A stretch of 64,000 nucleotides of DNA from a virus. The notes under the pieces are model-generated. The model worked only from the letters and a program-made list of their open reading frames with translations, ran no database searches and was not told the DNA's origin. Positions 26,214-34,104 of the stretch are shown piece by piece (positions within the stretch are counted from its first letter, which is position 1; each line of letters starts with the position of its first letter). Position numbers and translations under genes: made by a program. The stretch spans positions 28,638-92,637 of the IMG/VR virus record IMGVR_UViG_3300027754_000061; one strand, written 5' to 3'.

Positions 26214-27020
26214 ATGAACAGATTTGAACAATTGATTGAATATGTGATCAATGACGAAGAGCACAAGGCTCAAGAACTTTTTCATGACATCATCGTGGAA
26301 AAAAGCCGCCAGATTTATGAAAGCATGATGGAGGCCGATGAAGAGGAAATCGAAGAAAGTCTAATGGACGAAGTCGATTCCGAAGAAGAGTCCGACATGA
26401 ACATGGAAGCTGAAGGCGACGACGAAGACGACGGTGACAAAATGGGCGGCGATGCTGCTAATAAATTCATTGGCGATGTTGAAGCTGGTGACGGTGACAT
26501 GGGCGGAATGGATGACATGGGCGACGGCGATGAACCAGCTACCAAAGACGACATCATGAATCTTGAAGACAAGCTGGACCAATTGATGGCTGAATTTGAA
26601 GACATCATGGATGGTATGGGCGGTATGGGCGACGGCGATGGTTTTGGTCCTGAAGAAGGCGGCGACGCTATTGAAATGGACGACACCGGCGAAATGCCAC
26701 CGGGCATGATGGAAGCTGTCACACTCAAAGCAGCCCCAAAACCAGTGACTTCTGAAGAAGGCAGCGTGAACAAGCGGTCTACTGTGGCAGCAAATGCAGG
26801 CGCAAAAGGTCCAATTGGCAACAGTGTAAAACCTGTGCATGCCGGTGGCGAAATGGGCGGAAATCACGATACCGCTGCTTACAGAAACACAACCAAAGAC
26901 ATGATCGGCCGTGTGGGTAATACACCAGCACAAGGCACACAAAACCTCAAGCCAGCTAACAAGCCGCACTTGGGTCAAGCCTCAGGTGTCAACACCCGAA
27001 GCCCAGTTGCACGTGGATAA
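26214..27020 (+). CDS. acidic prohead core protein (gp67/68-like)
   Basis: The 268-residue protein is extremely acidic over residues 35-150 (DEEEIEESLMDEVDSEEESD, EGDDEDDGDKMGG, GDGDMGGMDDMGDGDE) and then becomes basic and Gly/Thr-rich. T4 gp67 is likewise a small acidic core protein with an EESLMDEV-like start. It lies between the portal and the prohead protease. It would be part of the temporary scaffold around which the capsid forms and be degraded by gp21. Local codon use is dominated by GAC/GAA and GGC because of composition. Confidence 0.7.
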   Translation: MNRFEQLIEYVINDEEHKAQELFHDIIVEKSRQIYESMMEADEEEIEESLMDEVDSEEESDMNMEAEGDDEDDGDKMGGDAANKFIGDVEAGDGDMGGMDDMGDGDEPATKDDIMNLEDKLDQLMAEFEDIMDGMGGMGDGDGFGPEEGGDAIEMDDTGEMPPGMMEAVTLKAAPKPVTSEEGSVNKRSTVAANAGAKGPIGNSVKPVHAGGEMGGNHDTAAYRNTTKDMIGRVGNTPAQGTQNLKPANKPHLGQASGVNTRSPVARG

Positions 27021-27023
27021 TTG

Positions 27024-27659
27024 ATGAAATACCTAAGAGAACAATTGACTTTTACACAGGCCAACATCCAGGTTCTTGAAGAATCTGGACCAGATGGCAC
27101 TGGTAAGCATCTGTACCTCAAAGGTATTTGTATCGAAGGCGACAAACGCAACGCCAACGACAGAATATATCCATTGCATGAAATCAACAAAGCAGTTACT
27201 ACCATCAACACTCAAATACGTGAAGGCAATTCAGTATTAGGTGAAGTGGATCATCCAGAAGATCTCAAGATCAATCTGGACCGAGTTTGCCACAGCGTTG
27301 AAGGCATGTGGATGGACGGAACTGCTGGTTGTGGAAAATTAAAAATCCTTCCAACACCAATGGGAGAATTGATCAAGACATTACTAACATCCGGAGTGAA
27401 ACTGGGAGTTTCCAGCCGTGGTAGTGGCAATGTTGATGACAGAACAGGACATGTAAGTGACTTTGAAATAGTCACTATAGATGTGGTTGCCCAACCCAGT
27501 GCTCCAAATGCATATCCCAAAGCTATCTATGAAAGTCTCATGAACATGAAGTACGGACATAGATTGCTAGAGGTAGCACGTGAAGCTGGGCAAGACAACA
27601 AAGTGCAGAGGTATTTGAAAAGCGAAGTTGTAAAGCTGATCAAAGAACTCAAAATCTAA
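27024..27659 (+). CDS. 21: prohead core protease gp21
   Basis: At 211 residues it matches T4 gp21 in length. The family U9/S21-like serine protease landmarks are present: GEVDHPEDLKI with the catalytic His (about 76) and LGVSSRGSG with the nucleophile Ser (about 128), plus IVTIDVVAQPSAPNA after it. It cleaves scaffold and capsid precursors after (L/I)-x-E. The frame also allows TTG at 27021; ATG at 27024 is preferred. It follows the core protein after three bases. Confidence 0.92.
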   Translation: MKYLREQLTFTQANIQVLEESGPDGTGKHLYLKGICIEGDKRNANDRIYPLHEINKAVTTINTQIREGNSVLGEVDHPEDLKINLDRVCHSVEGMWMDGTAGCGKLKILPTPMGELIKTLLTSGVKLGVSSRGSGNVDDRTGHVSDFEIVTIDVVAQPSAPNAYPKAIYESLMNMKYGHRLLEVAREAGQDNKVQRYLKSEVVKLIKELKI

Positions 27660-27672
27660 GGAGAATCTACTA

Positions 27673-28761
27673 ATGTTAGATGCAATCAAACCATTGCTAG
27701 ATAGCAACTTGATCACCGAGGAAACTCGTCAAGAGATTAATGAAGCCTGGGAAACCAAGCTGAATGAAGCTCGTGAGCAAGCTCGTGCAGAACTACGTGA
27801 AGAGTTCGCACAACGCTATGAGCACGATAAGTCAGTAATGGTGGAAGCCCTAGATCGTATGGTTACAGAAGGTCTCACCACAGAAGTCAAGGCAATTGCT
27901 GCTGAAAAGCAAGCTATCGCTGAAGACCGCGTGAAGTTTCACGGCAAGATGAAAGAGTCGGCCACAAAGTTCAACAACTTTATGGTCACAAAACTTGCTG
28001 AGGAAATTGGCGAACTGCGTCGAGACCGCAAGCAGCACAATGAAGGCCTAGAAAAACTAGAAAACTTCGTGGTGCATGCATTGGCCCGTGAAATTCAAGA
28101 ATTCGCACAAGACAAGCGTGATGTCGTTGAGACAAAAGTACGTCTGGTGCGCGAAGCACGTGGAAAACTTGAGCAATTGAAAGCACGTTTCATCAAAGAA
28201 AGTGCTGAAAAAATGTCTCAATCTGTAAGCCGTCATCTCAAGGCTGAACTTACACAACTACACGAAGACATCAAGGTTGCTCGCGAGAACAATTTTGGAC
28301 GTCGTATCTTTGAAGCATACGCTGCTGAATTTGGTGCAACTCATCTCAATGAGAAAGCCGAAGTCCGCAAGCTGTACGACCTAGTAAGTCGCAAAGATCG
28401 TCAGTTGGCGGAAGCCATCAAGCTCGGTACCAAGGCAAAAGTCTTGATCGAGCACAAGGAACGCGAAGTGCGTATGTTAAAAGAATCCAATGAGCGTGAC
28501 AGCACATTGGAGATGCTGTTGGCTCCTCTCAACCGGGAAAAAGCAGAAACCATGCGTAATTTGCTCGAAAGCGTACAAACAGCCCGTCTGAAAAATGCTT
28601 TTGAAAAATATCTACCAGCAGTGTTGGAAGACAGATCCGTGAGAACCTCTAAAGTTATCACAGAACAAGTCACCGCAGTAACTGGTAATAAAACTGTACA
28701 AAATGTTCCACAAGAAGAACGCAGCAATGTGATCGACTTGAAGCGTTTGGCAGGATTATAA
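27673..28761 (+). CDS. 22: prohead scaffolding core protein gp22
   Basis: The 362-residue protein is almost wholly helical and charged, starting MLDAIKPLLDSNLITEETRQ and running through repeated Glu/Lys/Arg/Ala heptads, as gp22 scaffolds do. T4 gp22 is about 269 residues. An AAGGAG ribosome site lies at the right distance before the ATG. It lies between the protease and the major capsid gene, as in T4. Several (L/I)-x-E sites, for example LITEE near the start, are candidate gp21 cleavage points. Confidence 0.88.
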   Translation: MLDAIKPLLDSNLITEETRQEINEAWETKLNEAREQARAELREEFAQRYEHDKSVMVEALDRMVTEGLTTEVKAIAAEKQAIAEDRVKFHGKMKESATKFNNFMVTKLAEEIGELRRDRKQHNEGLEKLENFVVHALAREIQEFAQDKRDVVETKVRLVREARGKLEQLKARFIKESAEKMSQSVSRHLKAELTQLHEDIKVARENNFGRRIFEAYAAEFGATHLNEKAEVRKLYDLVSRKDRQLAEAIKLGTKAKVLIEHKEREVRMLKESNERDSTLEMLLAPLNREKAETMRNLLESVQTARLKNAFEKYLPAVLEDRSVRTSKVITEQVTAVTGNKTVQNVPQEERSNVIDLKRLAGL

Positions 28762-28783
28762 TCATTTAATAAAGGAGACTTAA

Positions 28784-29980
28784 ATGTCACAAGAACTATT
28801 AGAGAGCCGCTGGGGCGAAACCAAAGAAGCCCTGCTCGAAGGTCTTAACGGATCTAAGCGCAATAGCATGGGTGTTATCCTTGAAAACACTCGCAAGTAC
28901 CTGAAAGAGAATGCAACAGCAGGCTCCACAGGTTCTGGCAACATCGCCACACTGAACCGTGTGATTCTGCCAGTTATCCGTCGTGTGATGCCAACCGTTA
29001 TCGCTAACGAATTGGTTGGCGTCCAGCCCATGACTGGTCCTGTTGGTCAGATCCACACCCTGCGTGTGCGTTATGCCCAGAGTTTGACTGACACAAGTGC
29101 TGCTGCAACCAGTGTCACAGCTGGCCAAGAAGCATTGAGTCCATTCACAATCGCTACTGCGTATTCCACAGTACCACAAAATACTGCTACAGCTACCAAC
29201 TACACCGGTGGCGCCACAGCTACCATGGAAGGTACTGGCGGCAAGCAGATTTCTGTTCAGATCCTGAAGCAGGCCGTCGAAGCTCGCACACGCAAGTTGC
29301 AAGCTCGTTGGACTTTTGAATCTGCACAAGACGCACAAGCCATGCATGGTATTGACGTTGAAGCAGAAATCATGGCTGCTCTGGCACAAGAAATTACAGC
29401 TGAAATTGACCAAGAGATCTTGTTGTCTCTGCGTTCGTTGGCAGCTACTGAGTTCACATACAACCAAGCTACCGTTTCTGGTACTGCTACATTCGTTGGT
29501 GACGAACACGCTGCTCTGGCTGTGTTGATCAACCGTGTTGCTAACCTGATCGCCCAACGCACACGTCGTGGCGCTGGTAACTACGCTGTTGTTAGCTCTG
29601 CTGCATTGACCGTACTGCAAAGTGCGACCACAAGCGCATTTGCTCGTACCACAGAAGGTACTTTTGAAGCACCCACCAACACCAAGTTTGTTGGCACACT
29701 GAACGGCGCTATGCGTGTGTTCGTTGACAGCTATGCCAGCGATACCACACCTGTGCTGGTTGGTTACAAAGGTTCTTCAGAAGCTGACGCTCCTGCATTC
29801 TACTGCCCATACATTCCATTGATGAGCAGCGGTGTTGTTCTGGATCCAAGCACCTTCGAACCAGTCGTGTCGTTCATGACACGTTATGGTTACATAGAGC
29901 TCACTAATACTGCATCGTCTTTTGGCAATGCGGGCGACTATGTTGGAGAAATCGCAGTTTCGAACCTCTCGTTCAGCTGA
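28784..29980 (+). CDS. 23: major capsid protein gp23
   Basis: The 398-residue protein has the gp23 core: LNRVILPVIRRVMPTVIANE then LVGVQPMTGPVGQIHTLRVR (about 64-100), TAEIDQEILLSLRSLAATEF, and YGYIELTNTASSFG near the end. T4 gp23 is about 521 residues, so this is a compact version without the large insertion. A gp21 cleavage site is likely at L40-K41-E42, just before the glycine-rich start of the mature domain; I32-L33-E34 is a second candidate. AAAGGAG precedes the ATG. A strong terminator follows. Confidence 0.95.
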   Translation: MSQELLESRWGETKEALLEGLNGSKRNSMGVILENTRKYLKENATAGSTGSGNIATLNRVILPVIRRVMPTVIANELVGVQPMTGPVGQIHTLRVRYAQSLTDTSAAATSVTAGQEALSPFTIATAYSTVPQNTATATNYTGGATATMEGTGGKQISVQILKQAVEARTRKLQARWTFESAQDAQAMHGIDVEAEIMAALAQEITAEIDQEILLSLRSLAATEFTYNQATVSGTATFVGDEHAALAVLINRVANLIAQRTRRGAGNYAVVSSAALTVLQSATTSAFARTTEGTFEAPTNTKFVGTLNGAMRVFVDSYASDTTPVLVGYKGSSEADAPAFYCPYIPLMSSGVVLDPSTFEPVVSFMTRYGYIELTNTASSFGNAGDYVGEIAVSNLSFS

Positions 29981-30005
29981 TCCACAATCCATTTATTTGG
30001 AAAAC

Positions 30006-30030
30006 AAAAACGCCCTTCGGGGCGTTTTTT
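30006..30030 (+). terminator. rho-independent terminator after the capsid gene
   Basis: AACGCCC and GGGCGTT arms with a TTCG tetraloop, extended by A and T runs on each side and ending in six T. It closes the head operon 25 bp after the gp23 stop. The matching A/T runs make it work in both directions. Confidence 0.93.
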
Positions 30031-30043
30031 GTTGGCTGTGGTT

Positions 30044-30085
30044 TTGGTATGTTATGCACAAGATAAAATAAATAAATCATACCAA
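30044..30085 (+). promoter_or_regulatory. late promoter inside an 8 bp inverted repeat
   Basis: TTGGTATG (30044-30051) and CATACCAA (30078-30085) are perfect complements. The loop is A/T-rich and holds ATAAATAAA with TAAATA at 30069-30074. The start codon at 30098 has only a weak TTGGA ribosome site right after the second arm. Confidence 0.6.
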
Positions 30086-30097
30086 TTGGACACCACC

Positions 30098-31354
30098 ATG
30101 AAAATAAACGAAATTGCACCTAGACGTCTTGACGAAGTTACACTTCCACCTTGGATAACAAAAGGAATCCAACCAGTTGTTAAGTATGTCGAACCATACC
30201 TTAACAAAACCGTGCAAGCAGCATCGTCGGCAATGAAACCCAGGATTGTTATGAAACCTGGCGAAACAATGGATCAAGCGATCGCTAGAACACAAGCAGC
30301 AACAAATACAGAATTAGGTGGTATTAAAGCCTCAGGTGATCGATTGTCAGACGCAGAAAAAGCAGCACTTGGAATAGTTCCACCACAAAGATCAGAATTG
30401 CCATCACTCTTTAGGCGTCGTGGAGATCAAGGATTTGATCCTAACCTCAGCAAGACACAGGCCTTACCGGACTATTTGCAGAATCTACCACCTGCTAGAA
30501 TAGGTTCGCTTCCAAAACCAAAACCCAAAGCAGACACATCTGCAGCCGACCAGGAAGTTCGTGCCAGACATGATATGAATCCAGGTATGCCTAATAAAGG
30601 CAAACCCAGCGCAGAAGCTGAGGCATATGCAGCTGAAAAAGCAGCACAAGCTGAAAGAACAGCCGCCGAAAGAACAGCGGCTGCTGAAAAAGCAGCAGCA
30701 GCGGAGAGACAAGAACCTGGATTGCCTTCTGACTTTGAGCCGCCGATGTCTGCCAATGCACCAGCGCCAGCACCTGCGGCCACAGGCGGTAGACAAGTTA
30801 GACCACGCCGCCCTGGACAAGGTTCCGGTCAGCGAGCTGCTCCGGAACCCCAAGCAGACACTGTGACTTTACCACGAGACATGGCAGATCGATTGTTGGA
30901 CCTGGCCACCCAAAATCCGGCAGCAGCCCAGGAACAAGCCAAGCAATGGGGATGGTGGGGTAAAAAAGGACTAACCGCTGCTGGGGTTGCCGCATTAGGC
31001 GCTGCTGCACCATCAGCAATCAATGCAATCAGACCCGGCACAGTTCCGGACTACTACAATCCAGTTTCTATTGTCACGCAAGGACCTGAAAAAGTTTTGG
31101 CTCCTAAGCCGTTGCCACCAGAACGTGCAGGTCCAACAGTAAAAGAAATACCAACTGACTGGTCTCCTCCCTCACCGGCTGCTTCTACCGAGACACCGGC
31201 TCCAGCAGCTGAAAAAACACCTGCTGCTCCTGCCAGTGATTCAGCAGTCGCTACTGACGCCGAAATACAGGATATTATACAACAAGCGAGAAAAAACAAA
31301 GTAGACGAATCAACCGCGGCACTGAACCGCCTGGTATATCTGGCTAGACTTTGA
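30098..31354 (+). CDS. Ala/Pro-rich virion-associated protein, unknown
   Basis: The 418-residue product is low in complexity: an N-terminal amphipathic MKINEIAPRRLDEVTLPP, a Lys/Pro region, an Ala-Glu-Lys coiled-coil run (about 178-215, AAEKAAQAERTAAERTAA), Pro/Ala linkers and a possible hydrophobic segment (about 300-320, GLTAAGVAALGAAAPSA). The start at 30098 is chosen over an upstream frame opening at 30029, because the latter would include the late promoter in the gene. The L11-D12-E13 near the start fits a gp21 cleavage site, so an internal head protein is possible. Its last 11 bases overlap the end of the convergent glycosyltransferase gene. Confidence 0.6.
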   Translation: MKINEIAPRRLDEVTLPPWITKGIQPVVKYVEPYLNKTVQAASSAMKPRIVMKPGETMDQAIARTQAATNTELGGIKASGDRLSDAEKAALGIVPPQRSELPSLFRRRGDQGFDPNLSKTQALPDYLQNLPPARIGSLPKPKPKADTSAADQEVRARHDMNPGMPNKGKPSAEAEAYAAEKAAQAERTAAERTAAAEKAAAAERQEPGLPSDFEPPMSANAPAPAPAATGGRQVRPRRPGQGSGQRAAPEPQADTVTLPRDMADRLLDLATQNPAAAQEQAKQWGWWGKKGLTAAGVAALGAAAPSAINAIRPGTVPDYYNPVSIVTQGPEKVLAPKPLPPERAGPTVKEIPTDWSPPSPAASTETPAPAAEKTPAAPASDSAVATDAEIQDIIQQARKNKVDESTAALNRLVYLARL

Positions 31355-32492
31355 ACCAAGAGAGATACTGGGATACTTTTTTAGTAACGCTGTCCCAATC
31401 GCCCATTACAGGCTGTCGGAACAATCTGGCTGTGGCGTACCAAGGACTGGAATCTCGGTCCAACAACCAACGCCAATCTGTGGCATAAGCATTCAGCATA
31501 ATCCATGCTGGTCGGCCCAGTGCACCGGCTAGATGTGACACCGCAGTATCAACACCTATGACCACGTCCATGTGCATGATCAACGCCGCAGTCTCTGCAA
31601 AGCTCACGATGCTGCCGGGATATCTGGTCACACCAGCATCGGCCAGTGCTTGTTCTTCATCCGGTGTGGCATCTATCTGCAGATTGATCCACTCGTACTC
31701 AGGATTGGCACGTATCATGTCCAGGATAACAGGAAACGGCACGCCTTTGTGACGATTGAGCCAGGCGTCTCTGCGCCCACTCCAACTGATGCCCACACGC
31801 ATGCGTGTTTTTGGTCCCAGTCTATCCAGCCAGTCTTTTACCAATGCAGGTTGTGCATGGAGGTAGCTTTGTATCTTGGGTATGGTATCCACAGTGATGC
31901 CCAGTATGCCCGGCAGGCTCATGATGGGAATCCAATAATCAAACTCACCCATGTCAGTGGTATAACTGCTGACCTGTTGTAGTATACTGCTGCTGCTCAT
32001 CACAGGAATCAATCCGTCAGTCACTTGCAGTTTGATCCGGGCACCCATCATGTGCAGGTTGTACAAGAATCGAACAAACTGTATGCAATCACCATGTCCT
32101 TGCTCGCCTACCACCAAGATGGTCTTGTCTCTAAGGTCTTCGCCGCGCCAGCGAGGTTGAGAATACTTGGGTTCTGTGCCGGCCAGATGTTCGTAGTTCC
32201 ATCTTGATTCGTAAGCTGGCCATCCTTGCGCATAGTTGCCCATCAACAGATAACTCACGGCCAAGTTGAACTGTGCTGTGACATTGTTGGGTTCCAACAC
32301 CAATGAGTGCTGCAAGAACGGAATGGCTCTGGCCGGGTGTCCCATCTCACGTTGCACGTTGCCATAGTTGTTGAATGCTGCCGCTGATTCTGGATCTTGT
32401 ACAAATGCCATAGCATAGCATTGTAATGCTTGGGCAGGATTATCTTCGGCACGATGTTGATTGCCTGCTTCGATGAGTTCGTTTGATGTCAT
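31344..32492 (-). CDS. TPR protein with glycosyltransferase domain (GT9/O-GlcNAc-transferase-like)
   Basis: The 382-residue protein has about three tetratricopeptide repeats at residues 1-105 (AAAFNNYGNVQREMGHPARA, VTAQFNLAVSYLLMGNYAQG) followed by a glycosyltransferase fold with KTILVVGEQGHGDCIQFVRF (about 124) and MDVVIGVDTAVSHLAGALGR then PAWIML (about 330). This TPR-plus-GT layout is common in bacteria and in some large phages. It is a lone minus-strand gene among plus-strand virion genes. A substrate among phage surface proteins or host glycans cannot be told apart. TAAATA lies only 4 nt before its ATG. Confidence 0.82.
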   Translation of the reverse strand: MTSNELIEAGNQHRAEDNPAQALQCYAMAFVQDPESAAAFNNYGNVQREMGHPARAIPFLQHSLVLEPNNVTAQFNLAVSYLLMGNYAQGWPAYESRWNYEHLAGTEPKYSQPRWRGEDLRDKTILVVGEQGHGDCIQFVRFLYNLHMMGARIKLQVTDGLIPVMSSSSILQQVSSYTTDMGEFDYWIPIMSLPGILGITVDTIPKIQSYLHAQPALVKDWLDRLGPKTRMRVGISWSGRRDAWLNRHKGVPFPVILDMIRANPEYEWINLQIDATPDEEQALADAGVTRYPGSIVSFAETAALIMHMDVVIGVDTAVSHLAGALGRPAWIMLNAYATDWRWLLDRDSSPWYATARLFRQPVMGDWDSVTKKVSQYLSWFKV

Positions 32493-32496
32493 GAGA

Positions 32497-32502
32497 TATT
32501 TA
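32497..32502 (-). promoter_or_regulatory. late promoter element 4 nt before the TPR-glycosyltransferase start
   Basis: On the minus strand TTAAATATCTC is followed at once by the ATG at 32492, which would give a leaderless late mRNA. A CCGC-ACA-GCGG hairpin followed by ATTTT lies just upstream. Confidence 0.5.
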
Positions 32503-32541
32503 ATAAAATCCGCTGTGCGGTATCAAATTTTAACATGCAGC

Positions 32542-32547
32542 TAAATA
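32542..32547 (+). promoter_or_regulatory. late promoter element for the virion protein at 32638
   Basis: CTAAATATAAG begins about 95 bp before the ATG at 32638. The leader holds two small hairpins (ACGC/GCGT and CCACT/AGTGG, the latter at about 32589-32602), then a strong AAGGAG site. Confidence 0.55.
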
Positions 32548-32637
32548 TAAGTCAACTATGTACGCGATAATGCGTCTTATGCAGCAACCACTGCGTAGTG
32601 GCTAGAACCCACATTGGGCTTCTTTAAGGAGAAAAAA

Positions 32638-33468
32638 ATGGGAAGAGCTCTTAAAATTCAAAAAACAAACACTGGTTCAGGCACAAGTGTTTCCGGTTCA
32701 ACAACCAGCTACAATCAAAACATTCTAACTGACGCAGGTTTTCCACCGTTTAGTGCATTGACAAATCCTGCTTATAACACCCCAGTTCAAACTCTAAATG
32801 ACACTGAATATCTGGGTGTGGTTGGCGGTTCGCCGGTGACCAGCACAGCCAGTGCTACCTATCCAGAAGTTGCTGCATTGGTCAATATTCTATTGGCAGA
32901 TGGGTCAAACACTTTTTCATTGGCCAGCAGCTATACCGGACGTATCATACGCCAAAAAGGTGCGCACAAGTTCCTGGTAGCCTATACCGGCGGAACTTAT
33001 GCACTCAGCAGCGGTCTTATTGTTGGTCAAAGTTATCAAATCGTATCCTTGGGCACAAGTGATTGGTCCACAATCTTGAGTGGTACAGCAGCAGTAGGTA
33101 GAATATTCACAGCATTGGCTGTAGGTGCCGGTAATGGTACAGTATATCCTGTAGGTCAATGTGTGTTGTCAAACACAGCAACTCCGTCTGCAGGCAACAT
33201 GAGTATTAGTTATTCAGTAGGCGATAGTGCTGCTGTGTATGCCAGTTATATCACCAACAAGTGGGTACGTGACTGGAATGGCATGACCGTTGGCAACTAT
33301 AGCAACAGCAATTTGGGTGTCAATGTCCAAAGTGCAGAAAACTTCTATCCTACCAACTTCTTCACTGATGAAGGTTCGGTTACATGGTCTGGTGCTGAAG
33401 TTATTGGCGGCGCTCAGTCGCAAAATGGTACTCTGCAATTGGCTCAAATCGCCAGCGTCACATCCTAA
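32638..33468 (+). CDS. virion structural protein of the MGRALKIQ type
   Basis: The 276-residue protein starts MGRALKIQKTNTGSGTSVSG and is rich in Ser, Thr, Gly and Val with repeated beta strands. I recall proteins with this start from aquatic T4-like phages, where they are found in the virion. Residues about 130-175 (SSGLIVGQSYQIVSLGTSDW) look like an inserted beta module common in phage structural proteins. AAGGAG lies 7 nt before the start. It could be a capsid decoration or fibre-associated protein; nothing catalytic is seen. Confidence 0.65.
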   Translation: MGRALKIQKTNTGSGTSVSGSTTSYNQNILTDAGFPPFSALTNPAYNTPVQTLNDTEYLGVVGGSPVTSTASATYPEVAALVNILLADGSNTFSLASSYTGRIIRQKGAHKFLVAYTGGTYALSSGLIVGQSYQIVSLGTSDWSTILSGTAAVGRIFTALAVGAGNGTVYPVGQCVLSNTATPSAGNMSISYSVGDSAAVYASYITNKWVRDWNGMTVGNYSNSNLGVNVQSAENFYPTNFFTDEGSVTWSGAEVIGGAQSQNGTLQLAQIASVTS

Positions 33469-33484
33469 TTTGTTAGGTGTCCGG

Positions 33485-33516
33485 ATCCTCCCAGCTACAT
33501 ACTGGGAGGATTTTTT
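33485..33516 (+). terminator. terminator-like hairpin abutting the next start codon
   Basis: ATCCTCCCAG (33485-33494) and CTGGGAGGAT (33502-33511) form a perfect 10 bp stem with a 7 nt loop, followed by five more T and then the ATG at 33517. The GGGAGG ribosome site of that gene is in the second arm, so the element both resembles an intrinsic terminator and would hide the start site. Confidence 0.8.
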
Positions 33517-34104
33517 ATGAGCAGAGCATTCGTGTTGGGTAATGGCGTGAGCCGTCAAGGGATTGACTTAGATCTCTTGCTGTCGCTTGGGCCAGTATAT
33601 GGATGCAACGCGATCTATCGTGAATTCACTCCTACAGTGTTGATCAGTACTGATGTGCCTATCAGTGAAGCCATACAACGAACAGGTTATGCACAAAAAA
33701 ACAGAATGTACACCCGCCGTCCTTTGCCAGATTCTGGAGCAGTACGTATCGATCAAGAATATTTTGGCTACAGTTCAGGGCCAGTAGCTGTGAGTATAGC
33801 AGCAGCAGATGCCAACCGAGCAGTTTATATGATTGGGTTTGATATGGGGCCAACCCGAACTGGTCGGTTCAACAACTGTTATGCGGATACAGAATTCTAT
33901 AAAAAGAGTTCTGCAAACCCCACTTACACTGGCAATTGGGCCAAACAGATTGCAAAGCTCTGTAAGGATTTTCGCAAAGTCAGTTTTTATCGAGTTGTTG
34001 GTCCGACCACTGCTGACATAGCAGATTTCAAAAATGTTGGCAATCTACATCACATGCCCATGGCGGACTTTTTGAATCGTATAAATAACACAAAGGAACT
34101 TTGA
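33517..34104 (+). CDS. Rossmann-like protein, glycan-related candidate
   Basis: The 195-residue protein begins MSRAFVLGNGVSRQGIDLDL and has GPVYGCNAIYREFTPTVLIS then TDVPIS, a Rossmann-type strand-glycine turn and a CNA(I/L)YR block I have seen in many phage proteins of unknown role. The fold resembles the DUF115/motility-accessory and sialyltransferase-like group, but no diagnostic motif is clear. It lies directly before the fibre genes, so a role in modifying fibres or their receptor is possible. Its ribosome site is locked in the hairpin described upstream. Confidence 0.5.
   Translation: MSRAFVLGNGVSRQGIDLDLLLSLGPVYGCNAIYREFTPTVLISTDVPISEAIQRTGYAQKNRMYTRRPLPDSGAVRIDQEYFGYSSGPVAVSIAAADANRAVYMIGFDMGPTRTGRFNNCYADTEFYKKSSANPTYTGNWAKQIAKLCKDFRKVSFYRVVGPTTADIADFKNVGNLHHMPMADFLNRINNTKEL
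34080..34103 (+). promoter_or_regulatory. exact late promoter TATAAATA with hairpin ribosome site for the first fibre gene
   Basis: TATAAATA at 34080-34087 is a full consensus inside the end of the previous gene. CAAAG-GAA-CTTTG (34091-34103) follows, with AGGAA partly in the loop, and the ATG is at 34105. A late transcript would start near 34094, inside the first arm. Confidence 0.72.

Noticed and set aside
28738-28762. Sigma70 promoter before the capsid gene
   Set aside because: A TATAAT is present, but the nearest -35-like box (TTGAAG) is only 13 bp away and the gene is a late gene read from upstream.
32560-32637. tRNA-like fold in the leader of the virion gene
   Set aside because: Two short hairpins are present but no acceptor stem, T-loop or CCA-compatible end.
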